DNA from: CAZWRN01 sp964636275
GTDB lineage: Bacteria > Patescibacteriota > Microgenomatia > Daviesbacterales > UBA10151
DNA: 16,085 nt
NCBI GenBank assembly: GCA_964636275.1
Contig: CAZWRN010000026.1
Coordinates: forward strand, 1-16,085
Direction of reading: 5' to 3'
In this document: positions 1 through 6,307 of the stretch, piece after piece
Position numbering within the stretch: the stretch's first letter is position 1
Layout: each line of letters starts with the position of its first letter
Translations under genes and position numbers: made by a program
The notes under the pieces: model-generated
What the model was told of the DNA's origin: nothing
What the model saw: the letters and a program-made list of their open reading frames with translations, nothing else
Databases searched by the model: none

Positions 1-1200
1 CCGGCTCCTTCAGGCGATGCTTCAAAACCATTGCAAATGTTGGTAACTTCCATCTCTGGAGACAACTTTAAAGGCCGGATCGCAACCGGCAGAATATACA
101 ACGGTACACTAAACGCCAGCCAAGAGATCATGCACATCAATCGTCAGGGAGAGATGAAAAAATACCGGATTACCTCATTGATGGGATTTGAAGGACTGGA
201 TCGGGTGGATGTTAAAACAGCTCAGGCTGGGGATATCGTCGCGATCTCTGGTATTCCAGATGTGACTATCGGTGAAACTATTGCTGATACTTCATCACCT
301 GAGGCACTACCGCTACTGGATATCGAAGAACCAACCATTCAGATGCGCTTTATGGTTAATGATTCCCCAGTCGCCGGTAAAGAGGGTGAATTTAAAACAA
401 CTCGTCAGATCCGGGATCGTTTATTTAAAGAGTTGGAAACTGATGTAGCCTTGAGGGTTATCGATGGTCCAAACAACGACTGGATCGTTTCCGGCCGTGG
501 TGAACTTCATTTGGCCATTTTGATCGAACGAATGCGCCGGGAAGGCTACGAATTCCAGGTTGCCAGACCTCAGGTTATTACCAAAATCGAAGACGGTGTC
601 AAAATGGCACCATATGAACGACTTTTTATTGAAACCCCAGAAGAGTTTTCTGGTACCGTCATCCAAAAACTCGGCCAACGCCACGCCAAGCTGATCAATA
701 TGAAAAATGAATCTGGTCTGGTTGATCTGGAATACACCATTCCAACCCGTGAACTGTTTGGATTTAGAAGCCAGTTTATAACTGATACCAAAGGGTTAGG
801 TTTGATGAACACGATCTTTGACAGTTACCAACCAGATACTGGCGTTGGATTCACTCGGGAAGTCGGTTCACTAGTCTGTCATGAGACAGGCACTACCAAA
901 CTCTATGGATTGATCAATATTCAGGAAAGAGGAACCCTTTTTATTGGTGTAGGTGTTAATGTCTATAAAGGACAGGTTGTCGGACAAAATTCCCGCCCAG
1001 GGGATATGAGTGTCAATGTCTGCCGGGAAAAACAGCTGACCAACATCCGTTCCAAAGGTGAAGGCGTCTCCGAACATTTCAATGTGCCAAAAGTAATGGG
1101 TCTGGAAGATGCGCTGGAATATATTACTGATGATGAACTGGTTGAGGTCACACCAAAAGGCATCCGCATCCGCAAACTTGATTTAAACGGCACCCGTTAA
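1..1200 (+). CDS. typA: TypA/BipA translational GTPase, 5'-truncated
   Basis: Ribosome-associated GTPase of the EF-G/LepA superfamily, linked in other bacteria to ribosome assembly and stress or cold growth. The reading frame is open from base 1, so the start and the whole GTP-binding domain lie upstream of the window; 399 codons remain of a protein usually near 600. Seen in order: domain II (KPLQMLVTSISGDNFKGRIA), an EF-G-like domain III with SGRGELHLAILIERMRREGYE, a domain V-like part (APYERLFIETPEEFSG), then the BipA-specific C-terminal domain ending in DDELVEVTPKGIRIRK. This tail separates it from EF-G and LepA. A TTG at position 31 is an internal Leu codon, not a start. Its stop overlaps by 4 bp the stop of the convergent coiled-coil gene. 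Identification is firm. Confidence 0.96.
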   Translation, partial: PAPSGDASKPLQMLVTSISGDNFKGRIATGRIYNGTLNASQEIMHINRQGEMKKYRITSLMGFEGLDRVDVKTAQAGDIVAISGIPDVTIGETIADTSSPEALPLLDIEEPTIQMRFMVNDSPVAGKEGEFKTTRQIRDRLFKELETDVALRVIDGPNNDWIVSGRGELHLAILIERMRREGYEFQVARPQVITKIEDGVKMAPYERLFIETPEEFSGTVIQKLGQRHAKLINMKNESGLVDLEYTIPTRELFGFRSQFITDTKGLGLMNTIFDSYQPDTGVGFTREVGSLVCHETGTTKLYGLINIQERGTLFIGVGVNVYKGQVVGQNSRPGDMSVNVCREKQLTNIRSKGEGVSEHFNVPKVMGLEDALEYITDDELVEVTPKGIRIRKLDLNGTR

Positions 1201-1631
1201 TTGATAAATCCGGCCTTAACTTTTTTCAGTATAGAATCGTGTTCTTGTATTTTAGCAGTTAATTTTTTAACCTCATTTTTACTTACTTTATCTTCAATTT
1301 GAGGCAAAATTGACTGAGTAATAAAATCGCCAATATCTATTCCTAACTGTTTAATTGCCAACTGCATCCTTTGTTCGGAATCATTCACAGCCTGGTCAAT
1401 TTTACCTATCATTCTTTGTTCTGATTCCTTAACTGCATGGTTTATTTCACCTGTCATCCTTTGTTCTGATTCCTTAACTGCATGGTTTATTTCACCTACC
1501 ATCCTTTGTTCTGAATCATTCACAGCCAGGTCAATCTTACCTATCATCCTGTGCTCGGAAATTGCAATTTCATTTCTCATTGTTTGTTGAACAATCTCTT
1601 GAAACTGTTTTACTTCTTGTGGGTCTAACAT
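1197..1631 (-). CDS. Small coiled-coil protein with 15-residue tandem repeats (unknown function)
   Basis: 144 aa, no signal peptide and no membrane segment, so probably cytoplasmic. The centre (residues 25-84) is a tandem array of a 15-residue unit such as SEQRMVGEINHAVKE, four full copies plus a fifth SEQRM. The rest (LGIDIGDFITQSILPQIEDK, then a Lys/Glu-rich tail) is also predicted helical. A spacing of 15 residues over four helical turns (3.75 per turn) is not the classical heptad, so an unusual, slightly right-handed or straight coil is possible (inference). The function is not recognisable; small coiled-coil proteins of this type are common hypothetical genes in CPR genomes. The start ATG at 1631 follows a TATAGT box by 8 nt. 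The gene is convergent with typA, with stops overlapping by 4 bp. Confidence 0.8.
   Translation of the reverse strand: MLDPQEVKQFQEIVQQTMRNEIAISEHRMIGKIDLAVNDSEQRMVGEINHAVKESEQRMTGEINHAVKESEQRMIGKIDQAVNDSEQRMQLAIKQLGIDIGDFITQSILPQIEDKVSKNEVKKLTAKIQEHDSILKKVKAGFIN
1365..1559 (-). repeat. 45-bp tandem repeat inside the coiled-coil gene
   Basis: On the plus strand the marker CAT (Met codon on the minus strand) recurs at 1365, 1410, 1455, 1500 and 1545, exactly 45 bp apart. Reading the gene, units run 1559-1515, 1514-1470, 1469-1425, 1424-1380 and a partial 1379-1365. The two inner units are nearly identical and encode the ...INHAVKE type; the two outer ones encode the ...ID(L/Q)AVND type, an A-B-B-A order. 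High DNA identity points to recent duplication or gene conversion and to likely copy-number variation. Confidence 0.9.
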
Positions 1632-1639
1632 CTTTTTGT

Positions 1640-1645
1640 ACTATA
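1640..1645 (-). promoter_or_regulatory. -10 box for the coiled-coil gene
   Basis: TATAGT on the minus strand, 8 nt before the ATG at 1631. A start about 7 nt after the box would be near 1633, leaving a leader of about 2 nt. No clear -35 box and no Shine-Dalgarno sequence. Confidence 0.45.
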
Positions 1646-1706
1646 GCTAGCCATTTATAAAAAAGCAATCCTTGATTTTCGGTTTTTATTCGTGTTTTAT
1701 CTTTAT

Positions 1707-2411
1707 TTAAACTATGTTATTTTCAGCTATCAACTGCAAAAATTCTTTTTTCAAGTCAACCTGCTTCATCCGGGATTTATATCTTTTCACATCTTTCCAT
1801 TGAGTCTTATGACATTCAATCGCTTTAAGCTTGAGGCCAAACACATCAGTCACATCTAAAACAGTGGTTATCTCCTCATCCGTCACCCCTTTTGGTTCAC
1901 CAAAGCCTGTATTTGCCAGCCCTGCTTTAGCGTACTCAGCATAATAACTTCTTGGCGTAACAGTATGATAAAGCCTGACATGTTTCTGCGCTTTTTTCAG
2001 ATAATCTCTGAATGCTCTGGTCGAAGCCAGTGACATTTTAATGTGATCCGGATGATTGGAACCCCCATTTTTTTCAAAAGTGATTACAATATCGGGTTGC
2101 TCTGTCTCTATAACAGTTGAAATTTTACTGACTAAATCATTAGTAGCCTCTTTTTCCAGCTCACCATCCATCAGGCCAAAATAATGAATCTTTGAAATAC
2201 CAGTAATATTAGCCGCCTCTTCCATCTCCTGTTTACGAATTTGTCCTAAATGTTCAGGCGAATCAACTCTGATATCAGCTGAAAGCCCCATCTGCCCATA
2301 AGTTGCGGTAATTAAAGATACCTGATGCCCTTTTCTAACCCAATTAATAATCGACCCAGCTAGAGTAAATGTTTCATCATCAGGATGGGCAAAAGAAAGT
2401 AATATTTTCAT
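1707..2411 (-). CDS. PIG-L family (LmbE-like) deacetylase
   Basis: 234-aa zinc-dependent deacetylase of the PIG-L/LmbE family, which removes N-acetyl groups from GlcNAc-type sugars or conjugates. Family members include MshB and Mca (mycothiol), BshB (bacillithiol) and eukaryotic PIG-L. The zinc and catalytic motif AHPDDE is at residues 8-13 and the second metal motif HPDH at 120-123, both intact; TATYGQMG near 36-42 fits the family. Length is normal. No signal peptide, so cytoplasmic. It is divergent from a CysRS/MshC-like gene 85 bp away, a suggestive partner because mycothiol synthesis uses a PIG-L deacetylase followed by a CysRS-like ligase; the substrate here cannot be read from sequence. 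Two candidate -10 boxes lie upstream: an extended TGCTATAAT (2461-2453) and a weaker TTTAAT (2424-2419). Confidence 0.92.
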   Translation of the reverse strand: MKILLSFAHPDDETFTLAGSIINWVRKGHQVSLITATYGQMGLSADIRVDSPEHLGQIRKQEMEEAANITGISKIHYFGLMDGELEKEATNDLVSKISTVIETEQPDIVITFEKNGGSNHPDHIKMSLASTRAFRDYLKKAQKHVRLYHTVTPRSYYAEYAKAGLANTGFGEPKGVTDEEITTVLDVTDVFGLKLKAIECHKTQWKDVKRYKSRMKQVDLKKEFLQLIAENNIV

Positions 2412-2422
2412 ATAAATTATTA

Positions 2423-2455
2423 AATTGTTATATTGTTAGCAACAATTCAACAATT
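2423..2455. promoter_or_regulatory. Nested palindrome in the divergent PIG-L/cysS region (candidate operator)
   Basis: Two inverted repeats share one centre at 2439: outer arms AATTGTT (2423-2429) and AACAATT (2449-2455), inner arms ATTGTT (2432-2437) and AACAAT (2441-2446), loop AGC, with 2-nt non-matching joints between. The right arm overlaps the -10 hexamer of the proposed PIG-L promoter. It could be an operator or an RNA hairpin in the PIG-L leader. It lacks a GC-rich stem or a following T-run, so it is not a terminator. Confidence 0.5.
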
Positions 2456-2461
2456 ATAGCA
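2453..2461 (-). promoter_or_regulatory. Extended -10 promoter facing PIG-L
   Basis: Minus strand reads TGCTATAAT, a perfect extended -10 element (TGn + TATAAT). The predicted start is near 2446, giving a leader of about 35 nt that would contain most of the nested palindrome. An alternative closer box, TTTAAT at 2424-2419, would give a leaderless start. Confidence 0.5.
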
Positions 2462-2480
2462 ATACAACAATCTTTTTGTG

Positions 2481-2486
2481 TATAAT
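2481..2486 (+). promoter_or_regulatory. -10 box for the cysS-like gene
   Basis: Perfect TATAAT 10 nt before the ATG at 2497. The predicted start near 2493 leaves only about 4 nt of leader, so the mRNA is nearly leaderless. An upstream in-frame TTG at 2476 would place the box inside the coding region, one reason to reject that start. Confidence 0.6.
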
Positions 2487-2496
2487 ACTTCTGAAT

Positions 2497-3648
2497 ATGA
2501 AACTATACAACTCTCTAAGCAAAAAAATCGAATCATTTACACCACTTGAAGCTGGTAAAGTCAAAATGTACGTTTGTGGTATCACTCCCTATGATACTAC
2601 CCATTTAGGTCACGCTTTTACCTATATGCAGTTTGATGCACTCAAAAAATACCTCACCTTTAAAGGACTGGCAGTCACCTATACCCAAAATGTCACTAAT
2701 ATTGATGATGATATTCTAAAAAGAGCCAAAAGAGACGGCAAAGACTGGCAAGAGTTGGGACAATACTGGACTGATCGCTTTGTGAATGATCTGAAAGCCC
2801 TCAATATAGATCTGCCTGACAACTATGTTAAAGCAACTGATTATATTGCTGAAATTGTTAGTACTGTTAAAGTGTTAATAGAAAAAAAACAGGCCTATGA
2901 AAAAAATGGCAATGTGTATTTTGATACAACCACATTCCCTGACTATGGAAATTTATCAGGCTTTTCTGAAGATCAGATGAGATATATCTCTTCAGAAAGA
3001 GGAGCTGACCCAAATGACCCAAACAAAAAAAACCCACTCGATTTTATTTTATGGACCGCTTCAACTGCTGACCAACCTGGCTGGGACAGCCCCTGGGGAC
3101 GCGGCCGGCCTGGCTGGCATATCGAATGTTCAGCCATGGCTTCAGCTACACTGGGTGACCAGCTCGATATTCATGGCGGTGGTCGTGACCTGGTCTACCC
3201 TCATCATGAATCAGAAATTGCCCAGTCAGAATCATTTACTGGTAAATCACCTTATGTTCAAACCTGGATGCATACCGCGATGCTGATGTATCAGGGAGAA
3301 AAGATGAGCAAGTCTTTGGGCAATATGCTCTTTGCCGCTGATCTTTTAAAAACCTATTCTGCTGACACAATTCGCTGGGTCTTACTCAGCCATCATTATC
3401 GCACTCCCTGGGAATTTCAACAGGAGATGGCCGAAGAATCAGCCACCATCACCAGTCAACTTAAACATTTGACTGACTCATCAGAAATAGACCAAAAGCT
3501 CTTTGAGGATCTATGCACAGCGGTTGAAAATGATCTCCAAATTGGTGATTCTTTAAAGAAGATAGCGGAATTATTACCTCAGGCATCATCTAGCGAAAAA
3601 GCAACGATCAAAAAATTTCTTTCAGTCCTCGGATTTACTTTTAGTTAA
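2497..3648 (+). CDS. cysS: Short cysteinyl-tRNA synthetase family ligase (CysRS / MshC-like)
   Basis: 383-aa class I aminoacyl-tRNA synthetase that activates cysteine with ATP. ATP motifs: HLGH at residues 36-39 and KMSKS at 269-273. Zinc ligands match CysRS: C27, C211, H236 and E240. The start ATG gives MKLYNSLSKK, the usual CysRS N-terminus. Two features are unusual. The first is resemblance to MshC, the mycothiol cysteine ligase: MYVCGITPYDTTHLGHA rather than the usual CGPTVYD...HIGNAR, and also QNVTNIDD, RDGKDWQELG and ERGADPNDP. The second is length: only about 75 residues follow the HYRTP segment (CysRS usually totals about 460), so the anticodon-binding region is much reduced. Retained E240 (lost in MshC as I recall it) and LSHHYRTPWEF favour CysRS. 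The default call is CysRS; a thiol-ligase role is possible. The 3' end overlaps the convergent next gene by 8 bp. Confidence 0.88.
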   Translation: MKLYNSLSKKIESFTPLEAGKVKMYVCGITPYDTTHLGHAFTYMQFDALKKYLTFKGLAVTYTQNVTNIDDDILKRAKRDGKDWQELGQYWTDRFVNDLKALNIDLPDNYVKATDYIAEIVSTVKVLIEKKQAYEKNGNVYFDTTTFPDYGNLSGFSEDQMRYISSERGADPNDPNKKNPLDFILWTASTADQPGWDSPWGRGRPGWHIECSAMASATLGDQLDIHGGGRDLVYPHHESEIAQSESFTGKSPYVQTWMHTAMLMYQGEKMSKSLGNMLFAADLLKTYSADTIRWVLLSHHYRTPWEFQQEMAEESATITSQLKHLTDSSEIDQKLFEDLCTAVENDLQIGDSLKKIAELLPQASSSEKATIKKFLSVLGFTFS

Positions 3649-5008
3649 GATGGGGAAACTGCAACTTCAAGACTTCCATTAATTTGCTTTCACTTTTTTT
3701 CATATATTCAACGTTAAATTTGGGAAAGTATAAAAAAGTTGCTGGAGCATGATCCAATAGCGTTTTTTGAAAATCCTGATACTTCGTCTTACGTACTTCC
3801 AAATCCGTTAATTTTCTGCCATCTTCTAAATCCTTATCGATTCTCGGTGATGAATATTGGGAGATATTTGATCCCCCCAATTGGGTTGAATGCCACAAAG
3901 CATACTGATCTGGATCAGCTGGAATTTTTTGAGTTATTAAAAGAGCCTGGAAATTTTGCGGCACACCACTTTCTTCACTTAATACAGCATTGATACCATT
4001 TTTCTTCCATGCTTCCACCACTTGACTCCCAATCGACTTCAACGAGCTAGTCACGGTCAATGTAATAGTTGAATCCTTGCCATTTTTTACTTTTTGCAGG
4101 GCTGTTTTGGCTGCCTCTGGGTTGTCTAAGTAATCCTTGACTTCTTTATTAAAAGCCCAAGATGCCGAAGGCAGTGAAGTAATTGCCGTCTCCTCTCCCT
4201 GGATACTAGGGGCGCTATAACTTAAAGCCAATCGAAAATTGTCATCAGACAAAACTGGATCTTTAACATTATAAAAAACTGTTACCAACTGTTCGTAGTT
4301 GATGATAGTCCATACTTTTAACTGGGGATTTTCTGACTGATTGCTCAATTCATTTACACCAAACAAACTTTCTATTTCACCCAGTTTCATAGCTGTTTTA
4401 GCAATTTTTTCATTTGGATAAAATTTAATTACTAACTGAGGCAATTTTGATTCTTCAGTCGACAAGGATAATCTCTTTATAAAAAGTCCATCTTTTTTAA
4501 TCTGATTTAAAGTGTATGGACCTACCCCAATTAAAGTCCCTTTACGAAAGATTGGTTTTGTCAAAAGTGTTGGAAATGGACTAAAAGAGTCCGCAATTTT
4601 AAATTTTACTTTCTGCTCATCTGGATATGAAACTTCAACATCAGGAATTGAAAATTCAATTTCAGATGATTTTACAACCATCCCATCGGACCATTTCAAA
4701 TCAGGCTTCAAAGTAAAAATATACTCTGTCGCATTCTCATTAACCTCCCATTTTTCAGCTAACTCTGTCTGTGGCATACCACTTTTATCCAGATAAACTA
4801 GTGGCTGAGATAATAAATGGGTAATAGTATCCGGTAAATCTTTCTCCTGATAAGTTCCAATAAAACCTTCAGTTAGAGTCCGTTTAAATAATTCACGCGA
4901 TAGATAAAAGCCCGCTCCAACTATTAATAAGCAGACAATTAAAATAGCAATTAGAAAATTTTTTTTCCTCCGAATTAGAGCAAATATATAGGCCAGCCAC
5001 AAATTCAT
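3641..5008 (-). CDS. Membrane-anchored ABC substrate-binding protein, family 5 (peptide/nickel type)
   Basis: 455-aa extracellular solute-binding protein of the DppA/OppA/NikA family (SBP_bac_5). Residues 12-16 are basic (IRRKK), followed by one membrane helix (about 18-36); there is no lipobox Cys after a cleavable signal, so the protein is probably tethered to the outer face of the membrane. The hallmark segment LAEKWEVNENATEYIFTLKP...LKWSDG lies at 83-109 and GVGPYTLNQI follows near 160. The middle of lobe I is shorter than in typical 520-600-aa members. No permease or ATPase gene lies nearby. It is last in the uvrC-to-secG run, 6 bp after the secG stop, and so probably cotranscribed. Substrate unknown; peptide binding is the family default. 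Confidence 0.87.
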   Translation of the reverse strand: MNLWLAYIFALIRRKKNFLIAILIVCLLIVGAGFYLSRELFKRTLTEGFIGTYQEKDLPDTITHLLSQPLVYLDKSGMPQTELAEKWEVNENATEYIFTLKPDLKWSDGMVVKSSEIEFSIPDVEVSYPDEQKVKFKIADSFSPFPTLLTKPIFRKGTLIGVGPYTLNQIKKDGLFIKRLSLSTEESKLPQLVIKFYPNEKIAKTAMKLGEIESLFGVNELSNQSENPQLKVWTIINYEQLVTVFYNVKDPVLSDDNFRLALSYSAPSIQGEETAITSLPSASWAFNKEVKDYLDNPEAAKTALQKVKNGKDSTITLTVTSSLKSIGSQVVEAWKKNGINAVLSEESGVPQNFQALLITQKIPADPDQYALWHSTQLGGSNISQYSSPRIDKDLEDGRKLTDLEVRKTKYQDFQKTLLDHAPATFLYFPKFNVEYMKKSESKLMEVLKLQFPHLN

Positions 5009-5014
5009 ATCGAT

Positions 5015-5233
5015 TTAAGACAGCAGCACTGCAGCCAAGGATGAAATGACAAATGTCACTGCTACTACTATTGTTAAAATAAACAGCATTTTTTCAGCTC
5101 CTCTTTTAGTGCCATAAAAACCCATATCACCTCCAAAAGTTGAACCAATACCGGTCCCTTTAGACTGAATAACCACTAGTATAATAATTATCACCGCTGC
5201 AACAATTTGTAATGTTAAAAATAACTCTTTCAT
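5015..5233 (-). CDS. secG: Preprotein translocase subunit SecG
   Basis: 72-aa small subunit of the SecYEG channel that assists protein export. Two membrane helices (about 5-22 and 50-70) flank the conserved loop VVIQSKGTGIGSTFGGD and the FYGTKRGAEK motif, which are diagnostic for SecG. Length is typical. It sits 4 bp after the stop of the YvlD-like gene and 6 bp before the substrate-binding protein gene, so translation is probably coupled. No Shine-Dalgarno motif precedes the ATG. Confidence 0.96.
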   Translation of the reverse strand: MKELFLTLQIVAAVIIIILVVIQSKGTGIGSTFGGDMGFYGTKRGAEKMLFILTIVVAVTFVISSLAAVLLS

Positions 5234-5237
5234 ATAA

Positions 5238-5639
5238 TCATTTACTCAACCAATGAAGAAAATGTGATATCAATCCTATCAAAAATGATGCTACAATTGC
5301 TACCTGCAACACCGTCAGATCATGTGATGGAATAATAAAACCGTTCAGATTATACCCTGAAAAGCTAAATGGAACAAGTTTGATCTGTGGGATCAGCGTC
5401 GTTAGCAAATACAAAGCAACTACATTGATCACCCAGGTAAAAATACCCAGTGTCAAAATATTAAGTGGCAAAAACATAATTTTTAGAAGTGGAATCACCA
5501 ACAAATTGATCACCATCAGTCCCAAAGCACCTAAAAGCAGCGTCTGAAATCCACCATTAATACGCAAACCAGGCAGTACATACGATACACCATAGAGAGT
5601 GATCAGATTGAGTAGATAATGGCGTAAGAGAGTTTTCAT
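5238..5639 (-). CDS. YvlD / phage holin 4-2 superfamily membrane protein
   Basis: 133-aa integral membrane protein with about four helices. The sequence follows the pattern of the COG1950 (YvlD; Pfam Phage_holin_4_2) family: an N-terminal LLRHYLLNLITLYGVSYVLP, then NLLVIPLLKIMFLPLNILTL with the PL..(L/P)LNILTLG motif, and a final helix. The name comes from distant likeness to holins; most chromosomal members have no known function and are not phage genes. It is preceded by its own TATAAT box (5656-5651), so the group from here to the substrate-binding protein could be expressed apart from uvrC. Confidence 0.88.
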   Translation of the reverse strand: MKTLLRHYLLNLITLYGVSYVLPGLRINGGFQTLLLGALGLMVINLLVIPLLKIMFLPLNILTLGIFTWVINVVALYLLTTLIPQIKLVPFSFSGYNLNGFIIPSHDLTVLQVAIVASFLIGLISHFLHWLSK

Positions 5640-5650
5640 AGCTACTTTTT

Positions 5651-5656
5651 ATTATA
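5651..5656 (-). promoter_or_regulatory. Internal -10 box before the YvlD-like gene
   Basis: Perfect TATAAT on the minus strand in the 23-bp gap after the six-TM gene, 11 nt before the ATG at 5639. The predicted leader is about 5 nt. It may drive a sub-operon (YvlD-like, secG, substrate-binding protein). Confidence 0.45.
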
Positions 5657-5662
5657 CCTTTT

Positions 5663-6307
5663 TTAAAAACTGGCTGAAATCAGCCGGGAACGGGTTTGAA
5701 AACTCCGGATAGATACCACGGTCAGATAACTTGTTAATACAACTTGCACCCCAACAATAATTAAATGATATCCTCTGTCAATAAAAAGTTGCGGATACTG
5801 CCAGATCAAAAATACCGCTGCTACATTAAAAACTATTCCAAGTGGAATAAGTTTGACTTCCTTTATCTGCTCCAGATAAATATGCTGATATAAATTTTTC
5901 TGAGCCGGCGATGTAAAACTAGCTCTAGCTTTTTTAATCAGTTGAAAATCAACCAAATAAAGCATTGCACCGACCAGAATAAAAACTAGTTGATACACAA
6001 ACCACAATAATGGATCGCTCAGATGATTGAAAGCCAAAAACTCGACCAAACCCATTAAAAAATACAAAAAATTGTGACTCAGATCCAACGGCCATTTAAT
6101 AAATGATAACGAATGAATAATGGCTTGAGACCAAAAGGTCAGAATTAAAAAAAACCCGCTTAAAATATACGGCCAGACCTGCCAGTCAAAAGTTGATAAA
6201 GGTTCTGAAGCGGCTGAGGCTAAAGCTCCCAAAGCAACTCCCTGAACTGCCGAAATCAGTAAAAACTCAATATCCAGTACAAATTGATCAAGTTTATCTT
6301 TAGTCAT
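5663..6307 (-). CDS. Six-TM membrane protein of unknown function
   Basis: 214 aa with about six hydrophobic helices (roughly 10-32, 45-68, 78-94, 100-120, 152-170, 180-202) and short loops. The longest loop (about 121-150) is charged and lies between helices four and five. No enzyme motif or known family signature is recognised. Its ATG overlaps the uvrC stop in an ATGA (6307-6304), so it is translated by coupling to uvrC and surely shares its transcript; that need not mean a role in repair. The C-terminus is basic (RSFQTRSRL), consistent with a cytoplasmic end. Confidence 0.8.
   Translation of the reverse strand: MTKDKLDQFVLDIEFLLISAVQGVALGALASAASEPLSTFDWQVWPYILSGFFLILTFWSQAIIHSLSFIKWPLDLSHNFLYFLMGLVEFLAFNHLSDPLLWFVYQLVFILVGAMLYLVDFQLIKKARASFTSPAQKNLYQHIYLEQIKEVKLIPLGIVFNVAAVFLIWQYPQLFIDRGYHLIIVGVQVVLTSYLTVVSIRSFQTRSRLISASF

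Noticed and set aside
1365..1559. CRISPR-like array because of the regular spacing
   Set aside because: Units are contiguous, in frame, and have no unique spacers; it is a protein-coding tandem repeat.
1655..1680. Possible terminator after PIG-L: small AATC/GATT stem followed by a T-run on the minus strand
   Set aside because: The stem is only 4 bp and AT-rich; too weak to call.
2476..2496. TTG start for the cysS-like gene seven codons upstream
   Set aside because: It would include the TATAAT box in the coding sequence, and MKLYN at 2497 matches the CysRS family start.
3739..3993. Plus-strand frame opposite the substrate-binding protein gene
   Set aside because: It is a shadow of a well-supported gene with family motifs; it has no motif, promoter or signal of its own. 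The same holds for other opposite-strand frames over uvrA, uvrB, uvrC and typA.
5238..5639. Phage origin suggested by the holin-like family name
   Set aside because: The YvlD/holin-4-2 family is widespread in chromosomes, and no phage gene lies nearby.
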